64,000 nucleotides of DNA from Nonomuraea sp. MG754425. Lineage in GTDB: Bacteria; Actinomycetota; Actinomycetes; Streptosporangiales; Streptosporangiaceae. The position numbers and the translations under genes are program-made. The notes under the pieces were generated by a model. It was not told the origin of the DNA. It ran no database searches and saw only the letters and a program-made list of their open reading frames with translations. Position 1 is the first letter of the stretch. Each line of letters opens with the position of its first letter. Below, in pieces: positions 16,645 through 25,384 of this stretch. Where the stretch lies: NCBI RefSeq assembly GCF_021699195.1, contig NZ_SSXE01000010.1, positions 1-64,000 of the forward strand, given 5' to 3'.

Positions 16645-17538
16645 ATGCTGCGAAGGTTCCGCAAACCAGCCGTTTCCGCAGCCGGCGGCGACACTCAGCC
16701 GGCGCCCGGCACCGGGACGGACGACGACCAGGGCCACCGGCTCCGGGCTCCGAGCAAGCTGCACGCCTTCAACCGGTACGAGATCAAGTACCTCGTGGAC
16801 GCGACCGAGGCGCTCGCGCTCCGGGAGGAGATCGAGCAGCGGCTGGATCGCGACCGTCACAGCGGTGACCAGGGCTACGGCATCTGGAGCGTGTACTACG
16901 ACACCCGGCAACTGCGTTTCTACTGGGAGAAGATCGAGGGCCTGAAGTTCCGCAGGAAGCTGCGGGTGCGCCACTACGGCGACCGGTTCGCCGTGGACGA
17001 CGGCACGCCGGTGTTCGTCGAGATCAAGCAGCGGGTCAACCGGGTCACGCAGAAGCGCCGGGTGCGCCTGCCGTACCGGGACGCGCTGCGCCTGTGCGAC
17101 GGCCGCCAGATGGTCGAGCACGAGCCTTCCCAGAGCGCCTTCCTGGAGGAGGTGCTCGACCTCGTCCTGCGCCTGGACCTGCGGGCCGTCGCGATGACCG
17201 GGTACCAGCGACACGCCTACCTGGGCCGCAACGCCGACGTGGGCCTACGGGTCACCTTCGACCAGCGCATCCGCGGCCGTGACCGGGACTTCCACCTCGG
17301 CGCGGACACCGACAACCGGCTCATCGTCCCCGCCCGCAAGGCCATCGTGGAGGTCAAGGCCAACGAGCGGGTGCCGTACTGGCTGACCGACCTCACCGCC
17401 AAACGGAACCTGCAGGTCGTGCGGGTCTCCAAGTACTGCCAGAGCGTGGAGGCCCACGGCCTGGCCCCGCGTTCGATCTTCCACGTTCCCGACCACGATC
17501 TCGACGCCGACCGGCCGACGCCGGCGCTGGAGGCATGA
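16645..17538 (+). CDS. VTC-domain (polyphosphate polymerase-like) protein
   Basis: 297 residues. After a ~35-residue disordered start, the VTC tunnel-fold domain spans ~40-285: FNRYEIKYLVDATEA, YDTRQLRFYWEKIEGLKFRRKLRVRHYG, VFVEIKQRVNRVTQKRRV and a final IVEVKANERVPYWL. Alternating basic residues facing the tunnel are retained. In yeast Vtc4 this fold polymerises phosphate from ATP; the bacterial product is unproven. No membrane segment. First gene of a three-gene operon with DUF4956 (4-base gap) and CotH (9-base gap). Confidence 0.87.
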   Translation: MLRRFRKPAVSAAGGDTQPAPGTGTDDDQGHRLRAPSKLHAFNRYEIKYLVDATEALALREEIEQRLDRDRHSGDQGYGIWSVYYDTRQLRFYWEKIEGLKFRRKLRVRHYGDRFAVDDGTPVFVEIKQRVNRVTQKRRVRLPYRDALRLCDGRQMVEHEPSQSAFLEEVLDLVLRLDLRAVAMTGYQRHAYLGRNADVGLRVTFDQRIRGRDRDFHLGADTDNRLIVPARKAIVEVKANERVPYWLTDLTAKRNLQVVRVSKYCQSVEAHGLAPRSIFHVPDHDLDADRPTPALEA

Positions 17539-17542
17539 CCCC

Positions 17543-18220
17543 ATGGACTTCTCATTCCAGGATCTTTCCGGCACGTTCAGCGTGGCCGACATCGCCATCG
17601 CGATGTCGCTGTCGTTCGTGCTCAGCGCGATGATCGGCTGGGTGTACCGGGCGACGCATCGCAACGTGTCCTACAGCCAGTCGTACGTGCAGACGCTGGT
17701 CATCCTGGGCATGCTGATCTCGCTGATCATGCTGGTGGTCGGCTCGAACATCGCCCGCGCCTTCGCCCTGGTCGGAGCCCTGTCGGTGGTCCGGTTCCGG
17801 AACGCCATCAAGGAGACCCGTGACGTCGGGTTCATCTTCCTGGTGATGGGCGTCGGGATGGCCGTCGGCACCCGCTTCTACGTGCTGGGCGTCGTCGCCG
17901 CGGTGGCGATCTCGCTGATCATCATGGTCATGCACCGGTTCAACTGGTTCCAGCTCAACGTGCGCCGTCAGGTGGTCAAGGTGCAGGTCCCGTCGGACGA
18001 GGACTTCACCGCGTCGATCCAGGACGTGCTCATCCGGCACACCGACGAGTTCGAGCTGGTCAGCATGGAGTCGATCCGGGCGGGCGCGCTCACCGAGCTG
18101 ATGTACACCGTCAAGATCAAGAAGGGCAGCGAGCCCGCGGACCTCATCGGCGCGCTGCGCGAGCGCAACCACGGCCAGTCGGTCACCGTCCTGACCGGGT
18201 ACGACCAGACGGACCTGTAG
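17543..18220 (+). CDS. DUF4956 membrane protein
   Basis: 225 residues. Four hydrophobic segments are seen between residues ~15 and ~135 (including MLISLIMLVVGSNIARAFALVGAL), followed by a soluble C-terminal domain of about 90 residues. The core VGALSVVRFRNAIKETRDVGFIFL is the DUF4956 signature. Function unknown. Tightly placed between the VTC and CotH genes, it probably forms the membrane part of the same system. Confidence 0.87.
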   Translation: MDFSFQDLSGTFSVADIAIAMSLSFVLSAMIGWVYRATHRNVSYSQSYVQTLVILGMLISLIMLVVGSNIARAFALVGALSVVRFRNAIKETRDVGFIFLVMGVGMAVGTRFYVLGVVAAVAISLIIMVMHRFNWFQLNVRRQVVKVQVPSDEDFTASIQDVLIRHTDEFELVSMESIRAGALTELMYTVKIKKGSEPADLIGALRERNHGQSVTVLTGYDQTDL

Positions 18221-18229
18221 GCCCGGCAG

Positions 18230-19960
18230 ATGGCGCAGCCCAAGCAGTTCAAGCATCGCATCCCGGTCAGACTCCGGCACAACTGGAAGCTGGTCGCGCT
18301 GTGCGTGGCCTTCCTGGCGGCGTGCTGGGGCGTGTTCGGCAGCGGGACCATCCGCCCGTACGTCACCACCGCCCAGGCCGCCGAAGCCAAGACCGTCACC
18401 ACGAACCTGACCGGCACCAAGGACCTGTTCGACGCCTCCGTGGCGCACGAGGTGAAGCTCACCTTCACCGACCAGGCGTACGAGGACATGCTGAACGAGT
18501 ACTTCAAGGAAGGGGAGAAGAAGTACGTCGAGGCCGACCTGACCATCGACGGCACCCGCATCCCCAGCGTCGGCGTCCGCCTCAAGGGCAACTCCACCCT
18601 GATGGGGCTGACCTGGAAGGGCCAGTCCAAGCAGCGGGCCGTGCCGGGCGGCGGGCGGCGGCCCGGCGGCGGCGAGCGGCCGGAAGGCATGCCGGAGGGT
18701 TTCCAGCCACCCGAAGGATTCCAGCCACCCGAAGGATTCCAGCCACCCGAAGGATTCCAGCCGCCGGAAGGATTCCAGCCGCCTGGAGATGGCCAGCAGC
18801 AGGCCGGGCAGCCCCAGGCCGGGCAGCCGCAGGGGAACGGCGGGCCGCCCGGAGGCGGCGGCATGTTCGGCTCGTCGCTCAAGGCCGAGGAGCCGGAGAA
18901 CCTGCCGTGGCTGATCAGCTTCGACGAGTTCGTCGAGGGCCGCCGCTACCAGAACCACAGCCAGGTGGCCGTCCGTCCGGCCGCGATGGGCTCGACGACG
19001 ATGCTGAACGAGGCGCTCGGCATCGCGCTGGTCGGCGCCGCCGGCGAGCCGACCCAGCGCTCCGCCTACAGCTCCTTCACCGTCAACGACCGCGTCTCCA
19101 CCCCGCGCCTGGTGGTGGAGTACCTGGACGAGGGCTACGCGGAGAGTCTCGGCGACGGTGTGCTGTACAAGTCGCTGGCCAGCGGCTCCTTCACCTACAA
19201 GGGTGAGGACCAGACCGAGTACACCACCGACTTCAAGCAGATCAACAAGATCGGTGGCAAGGACCTGCAAGCGGTCATCGACCTGGTCAAATGGGCGAAC
19301 GAGGCTACCGACACCGAATTCGCCGAGGGCCTCGCCGACCGCCTGGACGTGGAGTCGTTCGCCCGTTACCTGGCCCTGCAGCACATGATGGTCAACTTCG
19401 ACGACATGGCCGGGCCCGGCAAGAACTACTACCTGTGGTACGACTCGGGCACCAGGAAGTTCAAGGTCATCACCTGGGACCTCAACCTCGCCTTCAACGG
19501 CGACGCCAAGAGCGGCGTGAACGACACGATCGGGATGGGCGGCTTCGGCCGGGGACGCGCCCAGCCGACCCAGGGCCAGGATCAGCAGGGCCAGGATCAG
19601 CAGGGCCAGGATCAGCAGGGCCAGGATCAGCCACCGCAGGGTTTCGCACCGCCTGAGGGTGGCGGGCAGGGACGTCCGGAGGGCGGCGGCGGCATGATGC
19701 GCATGGGCCATCCCCTGAAGGAGAAGTTCCTCAAGAACGCCACCTTCAAGAAGCTCTACGAGGAGCAGTACCGCGCCCTGTACGCCAAGCTCCTGGCCGA
19801 CGGCACCGCCTCCGGCCTGCTCGACAACCTCGTCACCGCCTACAAGCTGAACGACAAGGCCGACACCGCCAAGATCGAGGAAGAGGCGAAGACGCTGCGC
19901 ACGTTCCTGCAGACCCGGACCGAGACGCTGGGCTCCGACCAGGCGATCAGCGGCTCCTGA
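18230..19960 (+). CDS. CotH-like kinase family protein, exported
   Basis: 576 residues. A membrane anchor or signal helix (LVALCVAFLAACWGVFG, residues ~24-40) precedes a CotH domain: VRLKGNSTLM, later YYLWYDSGTRKFKVITWDLNLAFNG with the conserved aspartate. CotH proteins are atypical secreted protein kinases, known from Bacillus spore coats. Two low-complexity inserts interrupt the domain: five PEGFQP repeats (residues ~155-184) and GQDQQ repeats (~449-468). Translation probably begins at the ATG at 18230. Its role with VTC and DUF4956 is unknown. Confidence 0.86.
   Translation: MAQPKQFKHRIPVRLRHNWKLVALCVAFLAACWGVFGSGTIRPYVTTAQAAEAKTVTTNLTGTKDLFDASVAHEVKLTFTDQAYEDMLNEYFKEGEKKYVEADLTIDGTRIPSVGVRLKGNSTLMGLTWKGQSKQRAVPGGGRRPGGGERPEGMPEGFQPPEGFQPPEGFQPPEGFQPPEGFQPPGDGQQQAGQPQAGQPQGNGGPPGGGGMFGSSLKAEEPENLPWLISFDEFVEGRRYQNHSQVAVRPAAMGSTTMLNEALGIALVGAAGEPTQRSAYSSFTVNDRVSTPRLVVEYLDEGYAESLGDGVLYKSLASGSFTYKGEDQTEYTTDFKQINKIGGKDLQAVIDLVKWANEATDTEFAEGLADRLDVESFARYLALQHMMVNFDDMAGPGKNYYLWYDSGTRKFKVITWDLNLAFNGDAKSGVNDTIGMGGFGRGRAQPTQGQDQQGQDQQGQDQQGQDQPPQGFAPPEGGGQGRPEGGGGMMRMGHPLKEKFLKNATFKKLYEEQYRALYAKLLADGTASGLLDNLVTAYKLNDKADTAKIEEEAKTLRTFLQTRTETLGSDQAISGS
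18692..18781 (+). repeat. Five 18-bp tandem repeats inside cotH-like gene
   Basis: Five in-frame 18-bp units encode PEGFQP each. Units 2 and 3 are identical and the others differ at one to four positions, so the array looks recently expanded. It keeps frame whatever its copy number. Confidence 0.85.
19574..19633 (+). repeat. 15-bp tandem repeats inside cotH-like gene
   Basis: Three identical 15-bp units GGCCAGGATCAGCAG (GQDQQ) and one variant ending in CCA lie in tandem, in frame. They encode a hydrophilic linker within the CotH domain. Confidence 0.85.
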
Positions 19961-19973
19961 CACCTTCGCCGGC

Positions 19974-20007
19974 GCGGGTTCTCCGGGCATGCTCCTGGAG
20001 AACCCGC
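19974..20007 (+). terminator. Hairpin after the VTC-DUF4956-CotH operon
   Basis: Perfect 11-bp stem GCGGGTTCTCC / GGAGAACCCGC with a 12-base loop, 14 bases after the CotH stop codon. There is no T-tract, as is common for actinobacterial terminators. Confidence 0.65.
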
Positions 20008-20183
20008 CCTCGCCGACGGCGCACCCGCCGGACACCTGTTTCCTCCTGACGGGCGCGGTCGCACGCGTCGGGCCGAGGCGGGGTGGTGTCAAGAATGTTG
20101 CGGTCGCTCCGACTACCGGTGAGAGGGCCGCCGGATCGCGCGGCGGAGCCCTCTGGAACCGCGTGCGATGCGAAGGAGCAGAC

Positions 20184-20552
20184 ATGTCGCGCAACATCGA
20201 GACCGTCCACACCTACCTGGACGGCTTCCGCAAGAACGACCACGAGCAGATCCTGTCCTGCCTGACCGACGACATCGAGTGGACCGTCTTCGGCTCCTAC
20301 AACCTGACCGGCAAGGTCGCCTACGACGCGGCCATCGACGGCCCGCCCGAGCTCGTCAACCCTCCGCACCTGGAGGTCGTGCGCATGGTCGAGCAGGACG
20401 ATGTCGTCATGGCGGAACTCACCGGGTCGGTGCGGCGGGCCGCGGGCGGCGAGTTGCGCATGTCCATGGCGGAGGTGTTCGTCATGCGGGACGGCAAGAT
20501 CGCCGAACGCCGTGCCTGGGTCGTCGAACTGAAGGAGAACCACTTCCGGTGA
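20184..20552 (+). CDS. NTF2-like (SnoaL/ketosteroid isomerase fold) protein
   Basis: 122 residues from the ATG at 20184, preceded by GAAGGAG; the longer open frame upstream has no signal. The compact cone fold is indicated by HTYLDGFRKNDHEQILSCLTDDIEWTVFG, and the C-terminal AEVFVMRDGKIAERRAWVVE. Function unknown; such proteins bind or isomerise small hydrophobic molecules. It stands alone, between a terminator hairpin and the convergent ATP-grasp gene. Confidence 0.78.
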   Translation: MSRNIETVHTYLDGFRKNDHEQILSCLTDDIEWTVFGSYNLTGKVAYDAAIDGPPELVNPPHLEVVRMVEQDDVVMAELTGSVRRAAGGELRMSMAEVFVMRDGKIAERRAWVVELKENHFR

Positions 20553-20726
20553 CCCGGGGAGCGGAACTCGACCGAGGACGGTCCGGGGCCGCACCCCGGG
20601 CCGTCCGGCGTCTCAGGTGAGAGCAGGTCCCAGGGAGCGGCGGAGGCGGGGAATCCGGTGCCGACGCCCCACAACTCCGCGCAGCGCCCCTCATCCTCTC
20701 CAGCCGAGTCCGCCGGAGGCTCGCGG

Positions 20727-21716
20727 CTAGTCCGACGTCCCGGACAGGTAGTCGGCCATGGCGCCGGCCAGATCCAGGCCGGGCACCTCGTCGTCGAGCC
20801 AGGCGAACTGGCCGGCCGGGTCCATCTTCAGGAAGTGGTGCTCACCCGCCCGATCGACCGCGATGTCGATCGCGCCGTAGGCGAGGCCGAAGGAGTCCAT
20901 CAGCCGCCTGAGCCCCTTCTCCGTCTCGTCCGGAAGCGGCACCCGGGTGTAGCGGGCGGTTCCGGGGAAGCCGCGCGAGTCGGCCGGTGGCCCGCCTTCG
21001 TCGTCCGTGTCGTCCACGCGGACGGTGAAGAACTTCCCGCCGATGACGGTGATCCGCAGCTCGTACGCCTTGTCGATCAGCTCCTGGAAGACGCACGGCG
21101 AATAGCGCAACCGGGACAGGACGTCCGGCGAAAGGTCGTGCGGGACGATGGTGGGCAGCCCGCGCGGCCGGCCGCCGGGCCCGTGGGGCAGGCCGCTGTC
21201 GAGCGTCTGGTAGACGATGGGCGTGCCGCACTCCCGGTGGAAGCGCGGAACCTCCTCCGGATCGTTGGTGATGAGCGTCTTCGGGATGCGCAGCCCAGCT
21301 TCCCGCGCGACCTTCAACTGGAGCGGTTTGTAGCGGGCTCGCAGCTCGACGGCCGGAAGGTTCACCCATCGTGCGGGAAACGCGGTGAAGATCCCGCCCA
21401 CGGCATGGGCGCTCTCCTTCACCGCACACTCCCGGTGGGCCTGCTGCGGCGCCGGGTCGGTGGTGAAGGGCGCCGGCCGCCGGTACCAGACGGAGGTGAC
21501 CGCTTCGAGGCGGACCGAGCGGCGGCCGTAGGTCGAGTCCACGAGTGTCGTGTGCCAGCCGGTGCCGGTGGACCTGGTGGTCAGCGTGGAGCTGCGCGGG
21601 AAGCGGCTCGTGTCGTACCGGAAGACTCGTACACCGCGTTCGTTGAGTATCCGCACGACGCAGTCGGCGGTGACATCGAATTCCTGCGTCAGGACGAGGA
21701 CGATCGGGTCCGGCAT
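20727..21716 (-). CDS. MvdD-like ATP-grasp ligase
   Basis: 329 residues matching the ATP-grasp ligases that make macrolactone or macrolactam bonds in graspetide RiPPs (MvdC/MvdD type): ARYKPLQLKVAREAGLRIPKTL, PCVFQELIDKAYELRITVIG, and GLAYGAIDIAVD with a C-terminal FLKMDPAGQFAWL. In the last motif the family usually has FLE-NP; here the metal-binding Glu is Lys and Asn is Asp, which may alter activity. No precursor peptide is seen on either side. Divergent from the SARP gene. It could alternatively ligate a non-peptide substrate. Confidence 0.78.
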   Translation of the reverse strand: MPDPIVLVLTQEFDVTADCVVRILNERGVRVFRYDTSRFPRSSTLTTRSTGTGWHTTLVDSTYGRRSVRLEAVTSVWYRRPAPFTTDPAPQQAHRECAVKESAHAVGGIFTAFPARWVNLPAVELRARYKPLQLKVAREAGLRIPKTLITNDPEEVPRFHRECGTPIVYQTLDSGLPHGPGGRPRGLPTIVPHDLSPDVLSRLRYSPCVFQELIDKAYELRITVIGGKFFTVRVDDTDDEGGPPADSRGFPGTARYTRVPLPDETEKGLRRLMDSFGLAYGAIDIAVDRAGEHHFLKMDPAGQFAWLDDEVPGLDLAGAMADYLSGTSD

Positions 21717-21826
21717 TCTCAGTACCTATCGCGTGGGTGCCGCCGTGTGGGGCGGAAGAGGGGAGTCGATCGAGTTTCGCGGACGGCCGTTGCAGGGCCG
21801 GAAACCGGGCTCCCGCCACCGCTGCC

Positions 21827-21892
21827 ATGACGGACATCGTGCGCTACGGATCGTTGACAAATGCTGAAAAGAACGTTGAATCGACTGAGTGA
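21827..21892 (+). CDS. Possible 21-residue leader peptide before the SARP gene
   Basis: A short frame (MTDIVRYGSLTNAEKNVESTE) ends in a TGA that overlaps the presumed GTG start of the SARP gene by four bases (GTGA). Such overlap could couple translation. It has no visible ribosome site, so it may be chance. Confidence 0.25.
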   Translation: MTDIVRYGSLTNAEKNVESTE

Positions 21893-24729
21893 TCGTCGAT
21901 GCCCTGGGGGAACGCTCCCGGCCGGGAAGCCGGGTCGCCGTCGAGTTCCGCTTGCTGGGGAGCATCGAGGCGCACGTGAACGGACGTGCGATCGACGTCG
22001 GGCCGGCGCGGCAGCGATGCGTGCTGGCGGCGCTGCTGATGGATCCCAACCAGCCGATCCCGGCCGATCAGCTCGTGGAGCGCGTGTGGGCGGACCGCGC
22101 TCCACGCCAGGCTCGCGGCACGTTACGCACCTATCTCACCCGGCTGCGCCACGCGCTCGCCGTCACCGACGAGGTCCGGATCGCGCGCCAGGCGAGCGGA
22201 TACCTGCTCACCCTGGATCCGGGGCTCGTGGACCTGCACCACTTCCATGAGCTGATCGCCGGAGCCCGGTCCGCCGAGGACCCCGCGTCGGCCATCGACC
22301 TGTTCAGCCGGGCACTGGCGCTGTGGCGCGGGGAGCCCTTCACCGAGTTGGACACCCCCTGGATCCGTCCGCTCCGGGCGGAGCTGGAGACCGAGCGGAT
22401 CGGGGCCGAGCTGGATCTCGGCGACCTCCTGCTGTCCCGAGGCCGCCATGACGAACTGCTGGCCGCGCTGCACACCCGGTCGGCCGGACGGCCTCTGGAC
22501 GAGCGCCTGGCGGGACAGCTCATGCTCGCCCTCTACCGCGGTGGCCGCCAGGGCGAGGCCCTCGACCGCTACCAGAGCATCCGCGACCGCCTGGCCGAGG
22601 AACTGGGCGCGGACCCGAGCCCGCCGCTGCAACGCCTGCACCAGCGGATCCTGGCCGCCGATCCGGCGCTGGAACTCCGGGTGCGCGGGCCTGAGGCGAG
22701 ATCGTCGCCGATGCCGATGCCGCGGCAGCTCCCGGCGCCACCGCAACTGTTCACCGGCCGGGCCAGGGAGTTACGCGATCTCACCGCCGCGATGCAGGGC
22801 CCGTCCGGGACGTCCATGGTGACCTTCGCGATCGAGGGAACCGCCGGCATCGGCAAGACCTGGCTCGCCCTGCGCTGGGCCCATCAACAGGCCGGCCGCT
22901 TCCCCGACGGGCAACTGTACGTCGACCTGCGCGGCTTCGCCCCCGGCGGGCAACCGGTCAGCCCGGCCACGGCCATCCGGGGTTTCCTCGACGCCCTCGG
23001 CGTCGCCCCCACCGCGATCCCGGCCGATCCCGACGCGCAGGCCGCGCTCTACCGCAGCCTCGTCGCGGGCAAGCGCATGCTCGTCCTGCTGGACAACGCC
23101 GCCACCACCGGCCAGGTGGCCCCGCTGCTGCCCGGCAGCTCCACCTGCACGGTGCTGATCACCAGCCGTGACAAGCTCACCGGCCTCGTCGCCACCCAGG
23201 GCGCCCGCCCGGTCCTGCTGGACGTGCTCAGCCCGGCCGAGGCACGCGACGTGCTCACCCGCCACCTCGGCGCCGACCGGCTCACCGCCGAACCGGAGGC
23301 GGCACGGGACCTGCTGCGGTACTGCGGCGGCCTGCCGCTGGCGCTGGGCATCGTCGCGGCTCGCGTCGTCACCCATCCGGGGCTGCCGCTGTCAGGCTTC
23401 GCCGAGGAGCTCCGCGACCACTCGACCCGGCTGGACGCGCTGGACACCGGCGAGGCCGACCTCAACGTGCGGGCCGTGTTCTCCTGGTCGCGGCACGGCC
23501 TCGACGCCGCCGCGGCCGACCTGCTCGGCCTGCTCAGCCTGGCCCCCGGACCGGACATCAGCCTCATGGCCGCCGCCTCCCTGGCCGGCTCGCCGCCCGC
23601 CAGGACCGGCATGGCGCTGCGGGAACTGGACAGCGCGCACCTCATCCAGCAGCACGTGCGCGGACGCTACCGGATGCACGACCTGATCCGCGTCCACGCC
23701 TCCGAGCAGGCCCACCGCAGCCTCTCCCCGGACACGCGCACCGCCGCCCTGCGGCGGCTGGTCGACTTCTACCTGCACACCGCGTACGCGGGTGATCGGC
23801 TGTTGCAGCAGCACCGCGAGCCCATCGAGATCGGCGTCCCGGTCGCGGGCTGCCGTCCTGAGCCGCTGCAGGACCAGGCGGCTGCGCTGTCCTGGTTCGA
23901 CGCGGAGCACGCCGGTCTGCTCGCGGCGCACCGGCTGGCCGCCGACCAGCACCGGCACGCCGCCGTGTGGCGGCTGGCCTGGGCGCTGCGCACCTTCCAC
24001 CGGCGGCGCGGGCGCTGGCACGAGGACCTGGCCATGTGGCAGGCCGGCCTGGCCGCCGTCGAGAGTCTGGGTGACGTCGCCGTCCAGATCCAGGCCCACC
24101 GGTTTCTCGGCAACACCTGGTCCGAGCTGGGCCGCCACCCCGAAGCCCGTCACCATCTCCGGCACGCCCTGTCCCTGTCCGAACGCACCGGCGACACGGC
24201 CGCGCAGGCTCACGTGCACATGGCGCTCGGATGGGTGGAGAAGGCGGATCGCGCCGACCAGCGAGCGGTGGACCACCTGACCCGCGCCTCCGGCCTGTAC
24301 CGGACCCTCGGCAACCCGGTGTGGGAGGCGGACGCGCTCAGCACCGTCGGCTGGTTCCACGCCGAGTCCGGCCAGTACGAGAAGGCGCGCGCGCACTGCG
24401 AGGCGGCACTGCGCAGCTACCGCCGGCACGCCGACCCCGAGGGCGAGGCCGACACCCTCAACAGCCTCGGCTACATCGCCCACCACACCGGCCGGCACGC
24501 CGAGGCGCTCGATCACTACGAACGGGCCCGCGCCCTGTTCCAGGACCTCGGCCACGCCTACAACGAAGCCGACACCCTCGACCGGATCGGCCACACCCAG
24601 GCGGCCCTCGAACGTCCCGGCCAGGCCCGCCACGCCTGGGGTCAGGCGCTCGACCTCTATCGGGCCCAGCGGCGGGTCACCGACGCCGAACGCGTCCAGA
24701 CGCAACTCGCCGCACTGGACGGCCGCTGA
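21889..24729 (+). CDS. SARP/AfsR-type regulator with NB-ARC and TPR domains
   Basis: 946 residues. An OmpR-like winged helix (residues ~18-95, FRLLGSIEAHVNGRAIDVGPARQRCVLAALL), a BTAD helical domain (~100-245), an NB-ARC ATPase with P-loop EGTAGIGKTWLAL (~316-328) and Walker B region MLVLLDNAA, and C-terminal TPRs (~690-940). AfsR-type proteins activate secondary metabolism genes upon ATP hydrolysis, DNA binding at direct heptamer repeats. Start is taken as the GTG at 21889. No biosynthetic cluster is adjacent; the divergent ATP-grasp ligase is the nearest possible target. Confidence 0.9.
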   Translation: MIVDALGERSRPGSRVAVEFRLLGSIEAHVNGRAIDVGPARQRCVLAALLMDPNQPIPADQLVERVWADRAPRQARGTLRTYLTRLRHALAVTDEVRIARQASGYLLTLDPGLVDLHHFHELIAGARSAEDPASAIDLFSRALALWRGEPFTELDTPWIRPLRAELETERIGAELDLGDLLLSRGRHDELLAALHTRSAGRPLDERLAGQLMLALYRGGRQGEALDRYQSIRDRLAEELGADPSPPLQRLHQRILAADPALELRVRGPEARSSPMPMPRQLPAPPQLFTGRARELRDLTAAMQGPSGTSMVTFAIEGTAGIGKTWLALRWAHQQAGRFPDGQLYVDLRGFAPGGQPVSPATAIRGFLDALGVAPTAIPADPDAQAALYRSLVAGKRMLVLLDNAATTGQVAPLLPGSSTCTVLITSRDKLTGLVATQGARPVLLDVLSPAEARDVLTRHLGADRLTAEPEAARDLLRYCGGLPLALGIVAARVVTHPGLPLSGFAEELRDHSTRLDALDTGEADLNVRAVFSWSRHGLDAAAADLLGLLSLAPGPDISLMAAASLAGSPPARTGMALRELDSAHLIQQHVRGRYRMHDLIRVHASEQAHRSLSPDTRTAALRRLVDFYLHTAYAGDRLLQQHREPIEIGVPVAGCRPEPLQDQAAALSWFDAEHAGLLAAHRLAADQHRHAAVWRLAWALRTFHRRRGRWHEDLAMWQAGLAAVESLGDVAVQIQAHRFLGNTWSELGRHPEARHHLRHALSLSERTGDTAAQAHVHMALGWVEKADRADQRAVDHLTRASGLYRTLGNPVWEADALSTVGWFHAESGQYEKARAHCEAALRSYRRHADPEGEADTLNSLGYIAHHTGRHAEALDHYERARALFQDLGHAYNEADTLDRIGHTQAALERPGQARHAWGQALDLYRAQRRVTDAERVQTQLAALDGR

Positions 24730-24769
24730 ACCGGGCTCGAGGATGGCGACCGCGTGGTCGAACGGCATT

Positions 24770-24800
24770 CCGCCCTGGACCCGAGCACCGCCCAGGGCGG
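24770..24800. terminator. Bidirectional hairpin terminator
   Basis: Perfect 9-bp stem CCGCCCTGG / CCAGGGCGG with a 13-base loop between the convergent SARP gene and the secreted repeat-protein gene. Confidence 0.6.
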
Positions 24801-24817
24801 TCGGCGGGTTCGGATGG

Positions 24818-25384
24818 TTAGTCGGAGATCCTGGCGTACTGGTAGCTGGTCTGGCCGTTCTCGTCGCCGCTGTGCTGGCGGCCGGTCATGACCTCGTAGT
24901 CGCCGGCCTTGGAGTAGCTGCTGCTTTCCTTCTGGCCGGGGCTCCAGCGGTAGGAGGTCAGCTCGACGGTGCGGCCCCACGCGCTCATGGTGGCGGTGGC
25001 GTAGCGGGTGGATCCGTTCTCGTCGCCGGAGTGCTGGCGGCCGACCAGGACGTGGTCGCCCGGGGCGGCGAAGAAGGAGTTGCTCTCCCGCTGGGAGTCG
25101 CTCCAGGTCGGCGCGCCCACCCTGACCTGCTGCCCGTCGATGAGGATCAGGCCGCAGTAGTAGGTGGTGCTGCCGTTCTCGTCGCCGGAGTGGGAGCGGC
25201 CGAGCAGGACCTGGTTCGTCGGGCAGGTGACGGGGGTGCCGGACGATTCCTTCACCGTCTGGGTGTAGCCGTCGATGATGATGATCTCCGCCGCGTGGGC
25301 CGGGGCCGCCTGCGTGATCCCGGTGAGGGTCAGGGTGAGCAGCGTGCCGGTGAGGGTGGCGAGGGTGGGGCGGATGTGACGCAT
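24818..25384 (-). CDS. Secreted protein with three HSGDENG repeats
   Basis: 188 residues from the ATG at 25384 (GGAGAA upstream). A Sec signal peptide ends at AHA (residue 31). The mature protein is nearly three copies of a 53-residue repeat: the core GRxHSGDENGxTxY begins at residues 63, 116 and 169, with HSGDENG at 65, 118 and 171, exactly 53 apart. Each is preceded by KES or RES and a polar strand. Two cysteines occur in the first repeat only. A beta-rich extracellular binding or adhesion protein is plausible; I do not recognise a named family. Confidence 0.82.
   Translation of the reverse strand: MRHIRPTLATLTGTLLTLTLTGITQAAPAHAAEIIIIDGYTQTVKESSGTPVTCPTNQVLLGRSHSGDENGSTTYYCGLILIDGQQVRVGAPTWSDSQRESNSFFAAPGDHVLVGRQHSGDENGSTRYATATMSAWGRTVELTSYRWSPGQKESSSYSKAGDYEVMTGRQHSGDENGQTSYQYARISD

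Noticed and set aside
17552..20212. 886-residue minus-strand frame opposite the VTC-DUF4956-CotH operon
   Set aside because: It is antisense to three recognisable genes and low in complexity; no domain is recognisable.
21719..22105. Minus-strand frames upstream of the ATP-grasp gene as a RiPP precursor
   Set aside because: No short frame with ribosome site and acidic/Thr-rich core; the frames run far into neighbouring genes.
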